Shown in pieces: positions 41,094 through 49,764 of a stretch of DNA of 64,000 nt (position 1 is its first letter; each line of letters opens with the position of its first letter). Made by a program: the position numbers and the translations under genes. The notes beneath the pieces are model-generated. The model was given only the letters and a program-made list of their open reading frames with translations. It did not search any database and was not told where the DNA came from. This DNA comes from Methylocystis sp. (GTDB lineage: Bacteria > Pseudomonadota > Alphaproteobacteria > Rhizobiales > Beijerinckiaceae): NCBI RefSeq assembly GCF_021731785.1, contig NZ_JAKFWS010000041.1:96689-160688 (forward strand), written 5' to 3'.

Positions 41094-42206
41094 TTAGAAA
41101 TAGCTCTCGAGCGTTCCACGACGACGCACGTCCAGCGTGGCGCAGTGGAAGGCGCCGCCGAACGCGGCATAGTGCAGGAAGGAGCAGGGGATCGGCTCGT
41201 AGCCCCATTTCTCCATCTGCCGCATCATGTTGCTGTGATGCGGATCGACGATGACGCGCTTCTCGTCGATCATGAGAATGTTCATGCTGAGCCATTTGCC
41301 GCACATCGAAGTGATCGCGAGAATGCGGTCGTTGATCGGATCTGGCTCAGGCGCGACGAGAATGTCCCACTGCTTCAAAATGTCGGGCAGTTCATCGGGG
41401 TTGATATATTCTGGATTGATCAGCAGCCGGCCCGGCCCCAGCGGAAGGATTGTCGTGTCGATATGCATCGGATTCGGGCAGCGGCTCTTGATCTCGTGAA
41501 TGCGATAGCCTTCGCCGAGATGGCGGCGCAGCCAGTCAATGCCCATCGCGTTGGTTACATTGGAGCGCGTGACGAAAATGTCGCGGCCGCAGCGGAAGAA
41601 GTCGGCGGCGTCGAACACCGGCTCGAATTCGGTGAGGATGTAGCGAATCTCCTCGCCCTTCTCCGGCAGTTTGAAATCAGGGTCGAAGAGTTCGTCGGTG
41701 AGCTGGGGCTTTGGCGCCGACGTCCAGCGCGCGCCGCGGCGAAAATAGTCCTTGAGGATTTCGCGATAGGAATGGGTTTCGAAATAACGGCAGGGCCAGG
41801 CCATTGGCGTTTCAAGAATCTCGTCGCCGAAAACGAGCATGGAGTCGCGCGGACAGGAATTGCAAAAGCCGCGCGACGACCAATGCGGCGTCGAGAACTT
41901 CGCCTTGTGATTGACCGCGTCCGGCCGGGTCACCGTGACGCCGAGCGACTCAAGGAGAGCGACAAAGCCGTCGAGCTCCTGCTGCGCCGGCTCGATCATG
42001 AATTTCGGAAAGCGAAATCCGGCGGCGAGCGACTGCGCGCGCGCGGCCATGCCGGGGATGTTGCAGGTGACGACCGGATGATCGGAGGGGATGGTCGAGC
42101 CCTCGAGCCGCCCGACGATGATCTCCTCCAACGGATCCCATTCGTTGTGAGAATTGACCGGACATTCCGCGGCAATCGCGGTCCCCATAGAAGCATGGAT
42201 ATTCAT
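41094..42206 (-). CDS. Glycine amidinotransferase-like enzyme
   Basis: A 370-residue amidinotransferase. The catalytic Cys is in 'FGGAFHCATLDVRRRG' near the C terminus, the His in 'CPNPMHIDTTILPLGPGRLLINP', and the substrate-binding residues in 'NSHNEWDPLEEIIVGR' and 'TRPDAVNH'. The sequence is closest in pattern to L-arginine:glycine amidinotransferase (AGAT), which makes guanidinoacetate and ornithine, and to the CyrA/SxtG toxin-pathway enzymes. Bacterial homologues act on other amines. It is convergent with a Gdx-type exporter, which suggests a guanidino-compound theme. Confidence 0.88.
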   Translation of the reverse strand: MNIHASMGTAIAAECPVNSHNEWDPLEEIIVGRLEGSTIPSDHPVVTCNIPGMAARAQSLAAGFRFPKFMIEPAQQELDGFVALLESLGVTVTRPDAVNHKAKFSTPHWSSRGFCNSCPRDSMLVFGDEILETPMAWPCRYFETHSYREILKDYFRRGARWTSAPKPQLTDELFDPDFKLPEKGEEIRYILTEFEPVFDAADFFRCGRDIFVTRSNVTNAMGIDWLRRHLGEGYRIHEIKSRCPNPMHIDTTILPLGPGRLLINPEYINPDELPDILKQWDILVAPEPDPINDRILAITSMCGKWLSMNILMIDEKRVIVDPHHSNMMRQMEKWGYEPIPCSFLHYAAFGGAFHCATLDVRRRGTLESYF

Positions 42207-42574
42207 AATGCGCCCCGGAATCGTTTCCAGCGAGAGACTTGTAACGCTTTTGGACTGATCTTCAAGTCGTCGAAAAAACGCCCTGCTTCTTGTAGTTTAA
42301 CGATGCGCTGCTTGGTCTTAACCGCTTTGTCCTCTATTGAAGCCTTTTGGGTGGGCGGACTAAGTCGCGAAGAGCGGTCGCAGTCCACTCCGGCCCTGCC
42401 TTGAGCTTGTGACGACTTGCGTTTTCCCGGTCCTTGGGCAATAAACCGCGTTCTACAGAACCGCCCGGCCAGTGATGGGCTGCCGTGGCGGTTCTTTCGC
42501 TCGCGCGAAAAAGCGCCTTCGGGCTGGTCCCGCACGGCGCACATAACACAGGGCCACGCGCCCAGGAGAGCAAA
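42207..42574. other. Intergenic region with structured rpmI leader
   Basis: About 370 bases between the divergent amidinotransferase and rpmI. It contains the two hairpins listed separately. The large minus ORF at 42203-43303 runs through rpmI and rplT and is a shadow. I see no infC gene, which commonly precedes rpmI, so this copy has its own leader. Confidence 0.45.
42457..42515 (+). promoter_or_regulatory. Two-hairpin leader upstream of rpmI
   Basis: AGAACCGCC/GGCGGTTCT (42457-42465 with 42487-42495) forms a nine-pair stem, followed at once by TTTCGC-TCGC-GCGAAA. The pair could act as an attenuator or protein-binding leader for the L35/L20 operon, as L20 autoregulates its operon in other bacteria. 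The structure is seen; the function is inferred. Confidence 0.45.
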
Positions 42575-42775
42575 ATGCCCAAGCTGAAGACGAAATCGGG
42601 CGCAAAAAAGCGCTTCAAGATCACCGGAACCGGGAAAGTGGTCTATGCCCAGCAGGGCAAGCGCCACGGCATGATCAAGCGGACGAATAAGCAGATCAGA
42701 AATCTGCGCGGCACGAACGTCTTGTTCAAGACTGACGGCGACAACGTCAAAAAGTACTTCCTGCCGAACGGCTGA
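42575..42775 (+). CDS. rpmI: Ribosomal protein bL35
   Basis: A 66-residue basic protein, complete bL35: '[20 protein letters not shown]' and '[13 protein letters not shown]'. The track start at 42485 lies inside the leader hairpins; ATG 42575 has CAGGAGAG upstream. It forms part of the 50S subunit. The gene is followed after 36 bases by rplT. Confidence 0.97.
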   Translation: MPKLKTKSGAKKRFKITGTGKVVYAQQGKRHGMIKRTNKQIRNLRGTNVLFKTDGDNVKKYFLPNG

Positions 42776-42811
42776 TCCGCAGCACGCTTTTTTCCGCAAA
42801 GGAGTTTCGTC

Positions 42812-43177
42812 ATGGCTCGCGTCAAGCGCGGCGTCACATCGCACGCCAAACACAAGAAGACCCTCAAGGCCGCCAAAGGTTTCTACGGCCGCCGCAAGAA
42901 CACGATCCGCGCCGCCAAGGCCGCGGTCGATCGCTCGATGCAATATGCCACGCGCGATCGTAAGGCCAAAAAGCGCGTGTTCCGCGCGCTGTGGATTCAG
43001 CGGCTCAACGCCGCCGTGCGCGAGCACGGACTGACCTATTCGCGCTTCATCGACGGTCTCGCCAAGGCGGGGATCGAGGTCGACCGCAAGGTCTTGTCGG
43101 AACTCGCCATCCATCAGCCAGAAGCCTTCGCGGCCATCGTGACGCAGGCGAAATCGGCGCTGCCGCAGGCGGCGTAA
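42812..43177 (+). CDS. rplT: Ribosomal protein bL20
   Basis: A 121-residue protein with the standard bL20 sequence: '[30 protein letters not shown]' and '[17 protein letters not shown]'. It binds 23S rRNA early in 50S assembly and represses its own operon in well-studied bacteria. AAGGAG precedes the ATG. A strong terminator follows at 43203-43232. Confidence 0.97.
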   Translation: MARVKRGVTSHAKHKKTLKAAKGFYGRRKNTIRAAKAAVDRSMQYATRDRKAKKRVFRALWIQRLNAAVREHGLTYSRFIDGLAKAGIEVDRKVLSELAIHQPEAFAAIVTQAKSALPQAA

Positions 43178-43202
43178 GACTGAGATCGCGAACAAATTAA
43201 AG

Positions 43203-43232
43203 CCTCCCGCAGCTTGGCTCCGGGAGGTTTTT
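43203..43232 (+). terminator. Intrinsic terminator of rpmI-rplT
   Basis: CCTCCCG/CGGGAGG with an inner AGC/GCT pairing is followed by TTTTT. It begins 25 bases after the rplT stop. Confidence 0.88.
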
Positions 43233-43363
43233 GGTTTTGGAGCGTTTGAAATTCCGTTCGCACCGAGGCGTTCTGCGCTTCGGCGGCTTGCTTGCCTGCC
43301 CATGGCGTCGTCTCGCCTCCGCGCCAGGTTGCTCTATAATCTCGCGACGACCTAGGGCGGAGC

Positions 43364-44803
43364 ATGACCGACACATATGATCTCATCGTCATTGGCGGCG
43401 GGCCCGGCGGCTATGTCGCCGCGATCCGCGCCGCGCAATTGGGCTTAAGGACCGCGGTCGTCGAGCGCGAGCATCTTGGCGGCATATGCCTGAACTGGGG
43501 CTGCATCCCGACGAAGGCGCTGCTGCGTTCGGCTGAAGTCTATCGTTTGGCCAGAGAGGGCGAGCGATTCGGCGTTTCGCCAGGCGCCTTGAGCGCCGAC
43601 GTGGCGCGCATTGTCTCGCATTCGCGCGAAGCGGCCACGCGGCTTAACGGCGGCGTCGCCTTCCTACTCAAGAAGAACAAGATCGACGTGATTTGGGGCG
43701 AGGCGACGATCGCCGGAAAGGGCGAGGTCCAAGTCGGCGCGCCGACCAAATCGCCAATGCCGCCGCAATTGCCGAGCCCCAGAACGACGCTCGGCGAAGG
43801 CGTCTATCAGGCGAAACACATCATCGTCGCGACCGGCGCCCGTCCGCGCGTGCTGCCCGGCCTTGAGCCCGATGGCCGACTCGTCTGGACCTATTTCGAG
43901 GCGATGAAGCCTGAGCGCTTTCCGAAGTCGCTGCTCATCGTCGGCGCCGGCGCCATCGGCGTCGAATTCGCCTCCTTCTATCGGACGTTCGGCGTTGAAG
44001 TCATTCTCGTCGAAGCGCTGCCGCATATACTTCCAAGCGAAGACGAAGAGATCGCGGCATTGGCGAATCGTTCATTCAAGAAGCAAGGGATCGACATTCG
44101 CGTCGCGACGACTTTGACGGGCGTCGAGAAGAAAGCCGACAGCCTCGTCGTCACGTTGAAACCCGCAGACGGCGAGGCGCAGACGCTTGAAGTCGAGCGC
44201 GCTCTGTCGGCGATCGGCGTCGTCGCCAATGTCGAAAATCTCGGGCTGGAGGCGCTCGGCGTCGCGCTGGAGCGCGGCGCCATCAAGATCGATGGCTTGG
44301 GACGCACCAATGTTGAAGGCGTTTACGCGATTGGCGATGTCGCCGGCGGTCCGATGCTCGCGCATAAGGCCGAGCATGAAGGCGTCTCTTGCGTCGATGC
44401 GATCGCCGGACTGGACGCCCATGCGCTCGATAGATCGCGCGTGCCGGGCTGCACCTATTGCCACCCGCAGGTCGCCTCAGTGGGTCTGACCGAAGCCAAG
44501 GCGAAAGAGCAGGGGATCGACGTGAAGATCGGCCTGTTTCCCTATCTCGCCAATGGCAAGGCGATCGCTCTCGGCGAACTTGAAGGGCTTGTAAAGACGA
44601 TCTTTGACGCCAAGAGCGGACGGTTGCTCGGCGCGCATATCTTCGGGGTGGAAGCCACGGAATTGATCCAAGGCTTCGTCATCGCGATGAATCTCGAGAC
44701 GACGGAAGAAGAGCTGATGCGCACGATTTTTCCGCATCCGACGCTGTCGGAAACGATGCATGAGAGCGTGCTCGCGGCTTACGGCCGCGCGATCCACGTT
44801 TGA
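43364..44803 (+). CDS. lpd: Dihydrolipoamide dehydrogenase (E3)
   Basis: A 479-residue flavoprotein disulphide reductase. FAD motif 'DLIVIGGGPGGYVAAIRAAQLG', redox pair in 'GGICLNWGCIPTKALL' (C-x4-C), NAD motif 'LLIVGAGAIGVEFASFY', and the catalytic His-Glu pair near the C terminus ('IFPHPTLSETMHES'). It reoxidises dihydrolipoamide in pyruvate, 2-oxoglutarate or glycine-cleavage complexes. A ~20-residue insertion ('APTKSPMPPQLPSPRTTLGE') before 'HIIVATGARPR' is shared, from memory, with alphaproteobacterial LpdA. No E1 or E2 gene is nearby. Confidence 0.95.
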   Translation: MTDTYDLIVIGGGPGGYVAAIRAAQLGLRTAVVEREHLGGICLNWGCIPTKALLRSAEVYRLAREGERFGVSPGALSADVARIVSHSREAATRLNGGVAFLLKKNKIDVIWGEATIAGKGEVQVGAPTKSPMPPQLPSPRTTLGEGVYQAKHIIVATGARPRVLPGLEPDGRLVWTYFEAMKPERFPKSLLIVGAGAIGVEFASFYRTFGVEVILVEALPHILPSEDEEIAALANRSFKKQGIDIRVATTLTGVEKKADSLVVTLKPADGEAQTLEVERALSAIGVVANVENLGLEALGVALERGAIKIDGLGRTNVEGVYAIGDVAGGPMLAHKAEHEGVSCVDAIAGLDAHALDRSRVPGCTYCHPQVASVGLTEAKAKEQGIDVKIGLFPYLANGKAIALGELEGLVKTIFDAKSGRLLGAHIFGVEATELIQGFVIAMNLETTEEELMRTIFPHPTLSETMHESVLAAYGRAIHV

Positions 44804-44822
44804 GATTCACGCCAGCATGGAT

Positions 44823-44928
44823 GTCATTCCGACGCGCGCTTCGCGCGCGATCGGGAATTCAGACTCATAACAAATGTCCTAGATGTTGCTCTGGATCCCA
44901 GATCGCGCTCGCGCGCGTCGGGGATGAC
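44823..44928. repeat. Intergenic dispersed repeat, copy 2, with terminal inverted repeats
   Basis: A 106-base element bounded by GTCATTCCGACGCGCG (44823-44838) and its near-perfect inverse CGCGCGTCGGGGATGAC (44912-44928). It shares several internal blocks in order with 40988-41070. It sits between convergent lpd and phaC. The structure is MITE- or REP-like and encodes nothing. Confidence 0.7.
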
Positions 44929-44967
44929 CCGTTAGGACGGAATGCGTGTAAGCGTTATCTCAGCCCG

Positions 44968-46848
44968 TCAGCTCTGCAGCACATAGGTTCCCGGCGCGTC
45001 GCAGAGCGCCTCGCCGATGACAGGCGGCGCGACCGGCGCGCCGGAACGGGCGGTGAGCCAGGCGACCCATTCGGGCCACCATGACCCTTCCTTAACGGTC
45101 GCGATCTTCACCCAGTCCTCGGGGTCGGCGTAATGCTCGCCGTCCACTCGGCTTGTGAAGCGGTAATCGCCGCGCTTCTTCTCGGGCTCCGAGACGATGC
45201 CGGCGTTATGCCCGCCGCTCGTCAACAGGAAGGTGATTTGGGAGTCCGCGAGCAGATGAATCTTGTATACCGAGCGCCAGGGCGCGACATGATCGCGCTC
45301 CGTGCCGACGGCGAAAATTGGGGCGCGAATGTCGCTGAGCGCGATGGCGCCGCTGTTTACGCGCAGCCGGCCCTCAGCGAGATCGTTGTTGAGGAAGAGC
45401 CGCCGCAGATATTCGGCGTGCATGTTGTAGGGCATGCGCGTCGCGTCGGCGTTCCAGGCCATCATATCGGTCATCGGCTTGCGTTCGCCCATCAGATAGG
45501 AGTTGAGCGCATAAGACCAGACGAGATCAGTGGACCGCAGAAGTTGGAACGCGCCAGCCATCTCCTTTGAATCGAGATAGCCGTGCTCCCACATCAAATC
45601 TTCGAGAAAGTCGAGTTGGCTCTCGTTGACGAAAAGCGTCAGTTCTCCCGCCTCGGTGAAATCGGTTTGCGCCGCGAGCAAGGTCAAGCTCTTGAGGCGC
45701 TCGTCATTGTCCCGCGCCATTGCGGCGGCGGCGATCGCGAGCAACGTCCCGCCCAGGCAATAGCCGGCTGCATGAACCTTTCGATTCGGCATGAGTTGCG
45801 AGATCACGTCGAGCGCGGCCATCACGCCGAGCCTGCGATAGGCCTCCATGTCGAGATCGCGATCTTCGGCGCCCGGATTGCGCCAGGAGATCATGAACAC
45901 CGTAAAGCCTTGCCCGATCAAATACCGCACGAGCGAATTATGCGGCGACAGATCGAGGATGTAATATTTCATGATCCATGCGGGCGTGATGAGCACGGGC
46001 TCGAGCCGCACCGTCTCCGTCGTCGGCGCATAGTGGATGAGTTCGATCAGCCGGTTTCGGTAAATCACCTTCCCAGGCGTGATCGCGACGTTCTTCCCTG
46101 GCACGAAGGCTTCGGCGCCGACCGGCCGCTTGCCGCCGGCCCGCCGCTCCATGTCTTCGAGAAAATTCTGCAAGCCGTAGAGCAGGTTGACGCCGCCAGT
46201 CTCGAAGGTTCGCTGCAACGCCTCGGGATTGGTCAGCAGGAAATTCGACGGCGAGAACATGTCGAGCGCCTGTCGCGAGGCGAATTCGACGACGTTTTCA
46301 TGCTGCTTGGTGACGCCGCCGATGCCCGTCGTGGCGTTGTGCCACCATTGCTGATTGAGCAGAAAACTCTGGTAGAGCGGGGCATAGGGCCAGCGCCGCC
46401 ACGCTTCTCCGGAGAATCTCTTGTCCTGCGGCAGCGGCTCAATGCAGGGCGCCGCGTTCGGCTGCAACGCGCAGCGCCAGGCGTAACTGGCGAACCGCCA
46501 GCTCTTGCGCGCCGCCTTTTCGGCAAGCTGCATTTGCTTTCCTGGCGATGAGGCGAGATGCACCGCCCAGTCCCAATAGGCGCCCGCCATGGCCGCTGGC
46601 GAAAGGCCCCCGGTCAGATGCGCGACGCTTGCATGAAGCGATCGGTCGACGACGTCGCCGAGCGCCGCGTAGCCGTAGGACGCTCCGTCGGTGGCGCGTT
46701 CCGCCGCCAGAAAGGCGCTGGGCCACGCATCGACGAAGGCTTTCGACGCGAGGTGCGGAAAGCTGTGGGCAGGGCTGGAGGGGCCGAGGCTGGAGATTGC
46801 TTGCTCTTCGCGCGCATGCGTTTGCGCGGCGTTGGGGTTGTTCGTCAT
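44968..46848 (-). CDS. phaC: Class I poly(3-hydroxybutyrate) synthase
   Basis: A 626-residue PhaC from ATG 46848, with AAGGAAG upstream; the track start at 46920 lacks support. The lipase-like box 'AAGYCLGGTLLAI' holds the catalytic Cys; the Asp is in 'VGTERDHVAPWRSVY' and the His in 'LTSGGHNAGIV'. It polymerises 3-hydroxybutyryl-CoA into PHB, the storage polymer of type II methanotrophs. phaA and phaB are not adjacent. Length and lack of a PhaE partner fit class I. Confidence 0.94.
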   Translation of the reverse strand: MTNNPNAAQTHAREEQAISSLGPSSPAHSFPHLASKAFVDAWPSAFLAAERATDGASYGYAALGDVVDRSLHASVAHLTGGLSPAAMAGAYWDWAVHLASSPGKQMQLAEKAARKSWRFASYAWRCALQPNAAPCIEPLPQDKRFSGEAWRRWPYAPLYQSFLLNQQWWHNATTGIGGVTKQHENVVEFASRQALDMFSPSNFLLTNPEALQRTFETGGVNLLYGLQNFLEDMERRAGGKRPVGAEAFVPGKNVAITPGKVIYRNRLIELIHYAPTTETVRLEPVLITPAWIMKYYILDLSPHNSLVRYLIGQGFTVFMISWRNPGAEDRDLDMEAYRRLGVMAALDVISQLMPNRKVHAAGYCLGGTLLAIAAAAMARDNDERLKSLTLLAAQTDFTEAGELTLFVNESQLDFLEDLMWEHGYLDSKEMAGAFQLLRSTDLVWSYALNSYLMGERKPMTDMMAWNADATRMPYNMHAEYLRRLFLNNDLAEGRLRVNSGAIALSDIRAPIFAVGTERDHVAPWRSVYKIHLLADSQITFLLTSGGHNAGIVSEPEKKRGDYRFTSRVDGEHYADPEDWVKIATVKEGSWWPEWVAWLTARSGAPVAPPVIGEALCDAPGTYVLQS

Positions 46849-46999
46849 CAACTTCCTTGAAGTCGAGGTTCTCGACTGGATTTTGATCTTATTTAGGAAG
46901 ATGTTGCGCTGCAACATCATAGATTATCTCTTCGGCCTTGGCCGGGCGGCGAGCGCTACCATGTCCTTGTGAAGGAATGTCGACTTGAGGAGACCCGTC

Positions 47000-47545
47000 G
47001 TGAGAGCCATCGCCGTCGCCGCCGCATTTACGATCGTGTCCAGCGCCGCGCTCGCCGCTCTCAAGCCCGGCGACGCCGCGCCGAGCTTCACCCTTCAGGC
47101 GGCGCAGGGCGGCAAGGAATTCTCCTTCTCGCTGCAACAGGCGCTCGCGAAGGGGCCGGTCGTGCTCTATTTCTATCCAAAGTCGTTCACGAGCGTGTGC
47201 ACCATCGAGGCGCATGAATTCGCCGAAGCCATAGAGCAGTTCGCCGCCATGGGCGCGAGCGTCATTGGCGTGTCGGGCGACAAGATCGCCACCCAGCGCG
47301 ACTTCTCATCGAAAGAGTGCCGTGACAAATTCCCGGTCGGCGCCGATCCCGACTTCAATGTGATCAAGGCCTATGACGCGGCTTTCAATGTTCCGGTCGT
47401 GGGCGCGATGTTCGCCAACCGCATCTCATATGTCATCTCTCCCGAGGGAAAGATTCTGTCTGTCGTCGAGGATTCCGGCGCGACGAAGCACATTCAGAAT
47501 GCGCTCGCCGTCGTGAAACAGTGGCGCGAAGCGCAAGGCAAGTAA
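47000..47545 (+). CDS. Exported thiol peroxidase (BCP/AhpC-TSA family)
   Basis: A 181-residue peroxiredoxin starting at GTG 47000, which has GAGGAG seven bases upstream (the track uses TTG 46985). It carries a signal peptide ('MRAIAVAAAFTIVSSAALA'), so it acts in the periplasm, unlike ordinary cytoplasmic BCP. The peroxidatic Cys is in 'YFYPKSFTSVCTIEAHEF', and a second Cys ('SSKECRDKF') may be the resolving residue. It would remove peroxides near the respiratory chain and methanol dehydrogenase. It is divergent from phaC. Confidence 0.9.
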   Translation: MRAIAVAAAFTIVSSAALAALKPGDAAPSFTLQAAQGGKEFSFSLQQALAKGPVVLYFYPKSFTSVCTIEAHEFAEAIEQFAAMGASVIGVSGDKIATQRDFSSKECRDKFPVGADPDFNVIKAYDAAFNVPVVGAMFANRISYVISPEGKILSVVEDSGATKHIQNALAVVKQWREAQGK

Positions 47546-47558
47546 GCGGTGAGCTTAA

Positions 47559-47918
47559 TCACCGTCGTCCGATCAGCCAGCGCAACAAGACGATTTGCGC
47601 CAGCAACGCGGCGAAATGCGTGTTCCAGTCGACAAACACCGCGCAGGGCTCGTTCGCGTCGCCGCAGCCGAAGCTCTTTTCGAGCGAAGGCTCGAGGAGC
47701 CATCCGACGGGCGTCCCGAGCGGAAAGGAGAGCGCGCCCATCGCCTGGCGCGAGAATCGCCCGGCGGCGCGCAGGCGTTCCGACAGATCGTAATCATCGT
47801 AAGCAGTGACGTAGATCGCCAGAACGGCGATCGAGAGGGCGACAGTCGCTATCGCATAGGCGAGCCATGCGACGCGCAGCAGCCGCCATCGCCGGTCTTG
47901 CGGCGGGGCGCCGCTCAC
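47559..47918 (-). CDS. Hypothetical membrane protein coupled to irr
   Basis: A 119-residue protein with two or three membrane helices ('RVAWLAYAIATVALSIAVLAIYVTAY', 'AMGALSFPLGTPVGWLLEP', 'HFAALLAQIVLLRWLIG') and two cysteines in 'KSFGCGDANEPCAVF'. It overlaps the end of irr by four bases, so it is translated with it. The family is unknown to me. A role in iron or haem signalling is only suggested by position. Confidence 0.7.
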   Translation of the reverse strand: MSGAPPQDRRWRLLRVAWLAYAIATVALSIAVLAIYVTAYDDYDLSERLRAAGRFSRQAMGALSFPLGTPVGWLLEPSLEKSFGCGDANEPCAVFVDWNTHFAALLAQIVLLRWLIGRR

Positions 47919-48397
47919 CCCCTCTTGGGACGAATGCGGATGATCACGTCGCAGCCAACGACTTCCATCCCTTCCGGCGGCGCCGGCAGGCGCGCAAATT
48001 CGACCGAACCGTCGGCGGCGTCGAACATGCGGCCCGTCGCCTCATCCATGAAGTGATGATGCGGCGAGGTGCGCGTATGGAAGTAGGTGCGCGGTCCCTG
48101 AACCGCGATCTCGCGCAACAATCCCGCTCCGGCGAATTGGTTGAGCGTGTTGTAGACCGTCGAGAGCGACATGGTCAGACCGGCCTCGCGCGCCTCGGCG
48201 TGCAATGCTTCGGCGCTGACATGCCGGTCGCCGTTGCCGAACAGCAGCCGGCTGAGGGCGAGCCGCTGAACGGTTGGACGCAGACCCGCGCCGCGCAGCC
48301 GCGCCTTAATTTCCGAGATCTTGGTCGCGCTCTCGGGGGATTGATCGCGCAGTTTGATCGAACGGGCGAAACTCGTAGTCGAAGGTTGATGAGTCAT
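47915..48397 (-). CDS. irr: Irr, haem-responsive iron regulator of the Fur family
   Basis: A 160-residue Fur-family protein matching the alphaproteobacterial Irr branch: 'LRGAGLRPTVQRLALSRLLFGNGDRHVSAE' and 'LSTVYNTLNQFAGAGLLREI', then the 'SPHHHFMDE' haem/metal-binding His stretch. Irr accumulates when haem is low and controls iron and haem genes through ICE motifs. It may regulate the TonB operon at 10853-16788, although I saw no clear ICE motif there. The following membrane-protein gene overlaps its stop. Confidence 0.92.
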   Translation of the reverse strand: MTHQPSTTSFARSIKLRDQSPESATKISEIKARLRGAGLRPTVQRLALSRLLFGNGDRHVSAEALHAEAREAGLTMSLSTVYNTLNQFAGAGLLREIAVQGPRTYFHTRTSPHHHFMDEATGRMFDAADGSVEFARLPAPPEGMEVVGCDVIIRIRPKRG

Positions 48398-48531
48398 TCG
48401 TCGCGACAGGCGAGCATCACTCGCTCCCTATTCCTGCAATAGCTTTTTTCAGTAGAAGGCAGCGCCTGCCCCCTGTCAAACGAAATGGCGGAAGGTGTAA
48501 TATTTCCAAAGAAGCAGCAAAGGACTGGCTA

Positions 48532-49752
48532 ATGATGCGGCGCCTTGAGCCAATACTCTATGCAGATATCGATCGGCGCCGAATGCTCGGCGCGTCGCTT
48601 CTTGCGCTGGCCGCTTTCCGGCTTGCCGGCGGCCGCGCCAAAGCCGACACGTTCGAGGCGTTTTTGCAGGGCCTGTGGCCGTCGGCGCAGGCCGCCGGCG
48701 TCTCGCGCGAGACCTTCGATGCGGCGATCGCCGGACTTACGCCTGACCCGTCGGTCTCGACGAAGCCGCGCGCGCAGGCCGAATTCATCGTCTCGATTCC
48801 TGCCTATCTCGCCGGCGCTGTGACGAATGGCCGCGTCGCGCGCGGCCGCGCCGTCGCCGCGGAGTTCGCGGGTCCGTTGGGTCGAGCCCAGGCCCGCCAC
48901 GGCGTTCCAAGCGAGATCGTCGTCGCTATTCTTGGCGTCGAAAGCAATTTCGGAACGGCGGCAGGCGGCGCCGACGCGCTGCGGGTCTTGGCGACGCTCG
49001 CTTGGCAGGGCCATCGCGCGGAAACTTTCATCGAGGAATTCGTCGCGGCGCTGGCGATGCTCGAGAAAGGCTATGCGACGCGCGCGCAATTGCGCGGCTC
49101 CTGGGCCGGCGCGATGGGACAGCCGCAATTCATGCCTTCCGCCTATCTGAAATATGCTGAACGCGACGAAGGCGGCGGTGCGGCCGACATCTGGCGCTCG
49201 CGCGCCGACTCGGTGGCGTCCATCGCCAATTTTCTGGCGAAATCCGGCTGGGTTGCGGGACTGCCGGCGGTCATCGAAGTTCGACTGCCGGACGGTTTCG
49301 ACTATGCGGCGTTCGATCTCGACTTCGCCCGCTGGCGCCAGCTCGGCGTCACGCGCGCCGATGGCGGCGCGCTGCCGGCAAGCGGCGCCGCCAGCCTTTA
49401 TCTGCCCGCCGGCGCAAACGGCCCCGCGTTTCTCATCACCGACAATTTCGAAGTCATCCGCCAATACAACACATCCGACGCCTATGCGATGTCGGTTGCG
49501 CTGCTCGCCGATCGCATCGCCGGGCGCAACATTCCGATCGCGCCCTGGCCGAAGGTCGCGCCGCTGTCGACGGCCGACGTCAAGGCGATGCAGCAACTCT
49601 TGACCGAGCGCGGCTTCTATCGCGGCGTGTTCGACGGCAAGCTCGGCCGCGCGAGCCGCAACGCCATCCACGCCTTTCAATTGAGCGAAGGCATGCATCC
49701 CGCCGACGGCTTTGCGACGAAAGAAGTTCTGGCGCGGCTGCGCGGCCGCTAA
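48532..49752 (+). CDS. Lytic murein transglycosylase of the MltB family with PG-binding domain
   Basis: A 406-residue periplasmic enzyme. A twin-arginine-like signal ('RRRMLGASLLALAAFRLAGGRAKA') precedes the SLT_2 domain ('IVVAILGVESNFGTAAG' with the catalytic Glu, 'GSWAGAMGQPQFMPSAYLKYA'), and the C terminus is a peptidoglycan-binding domain ('MQQLLTERGFYRGVFDGKLGRASRNAIHAFQ'). It cleaves the glycan strand to give 1,6-anhydromuropeptides. An ATG three codons' worth downstream is an equally good start. The architecture is typical for rhizobia. Confidence 0.93.
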   Translation: MMRRLEPILYADIDRRRMLGASLLALAAFRLAGGRAKADTFEAFLQGLWPSAQAAGVSRETFDAAIAGLTPDPSVSTKPRAQAEFIVSIPAYLAGAVTNGRVARGRAVAAEFAGPLGRAQARHGVPSEIVVAILGVESNFGTAAGGADALRVLATLAWQGHRAETFIEEFVAALAMLEKGYATRAQLRGSWAGAMGQPQFMPSAYLKYAERDEGGGAADIWRSRADSVASIANFLAKSGWVAGLPAVIEVRLPDGFDYAAFDLDFARWRQLGVTRADGGALPASGAASLYLPAGANGPAFLITDNFEVIRQYNTSDAYAMSVALLADRIAGRNIPIAPWPKVAPLSTADVKAMQQLLTERGFYRGVFDGKLGRASRNAIHAFQLSEGMHPADGFATKEVLARLRGR

Positions 49753-49764
49753 AGACGCTCCGGT

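Noticed and set aside
42203-43303. 366-residue minus ORF across rpmI and rplT
   Set aside because: The ribosomal protein genes are unmistakable on the plus strand and have ribosome-binding sites and a terminator.
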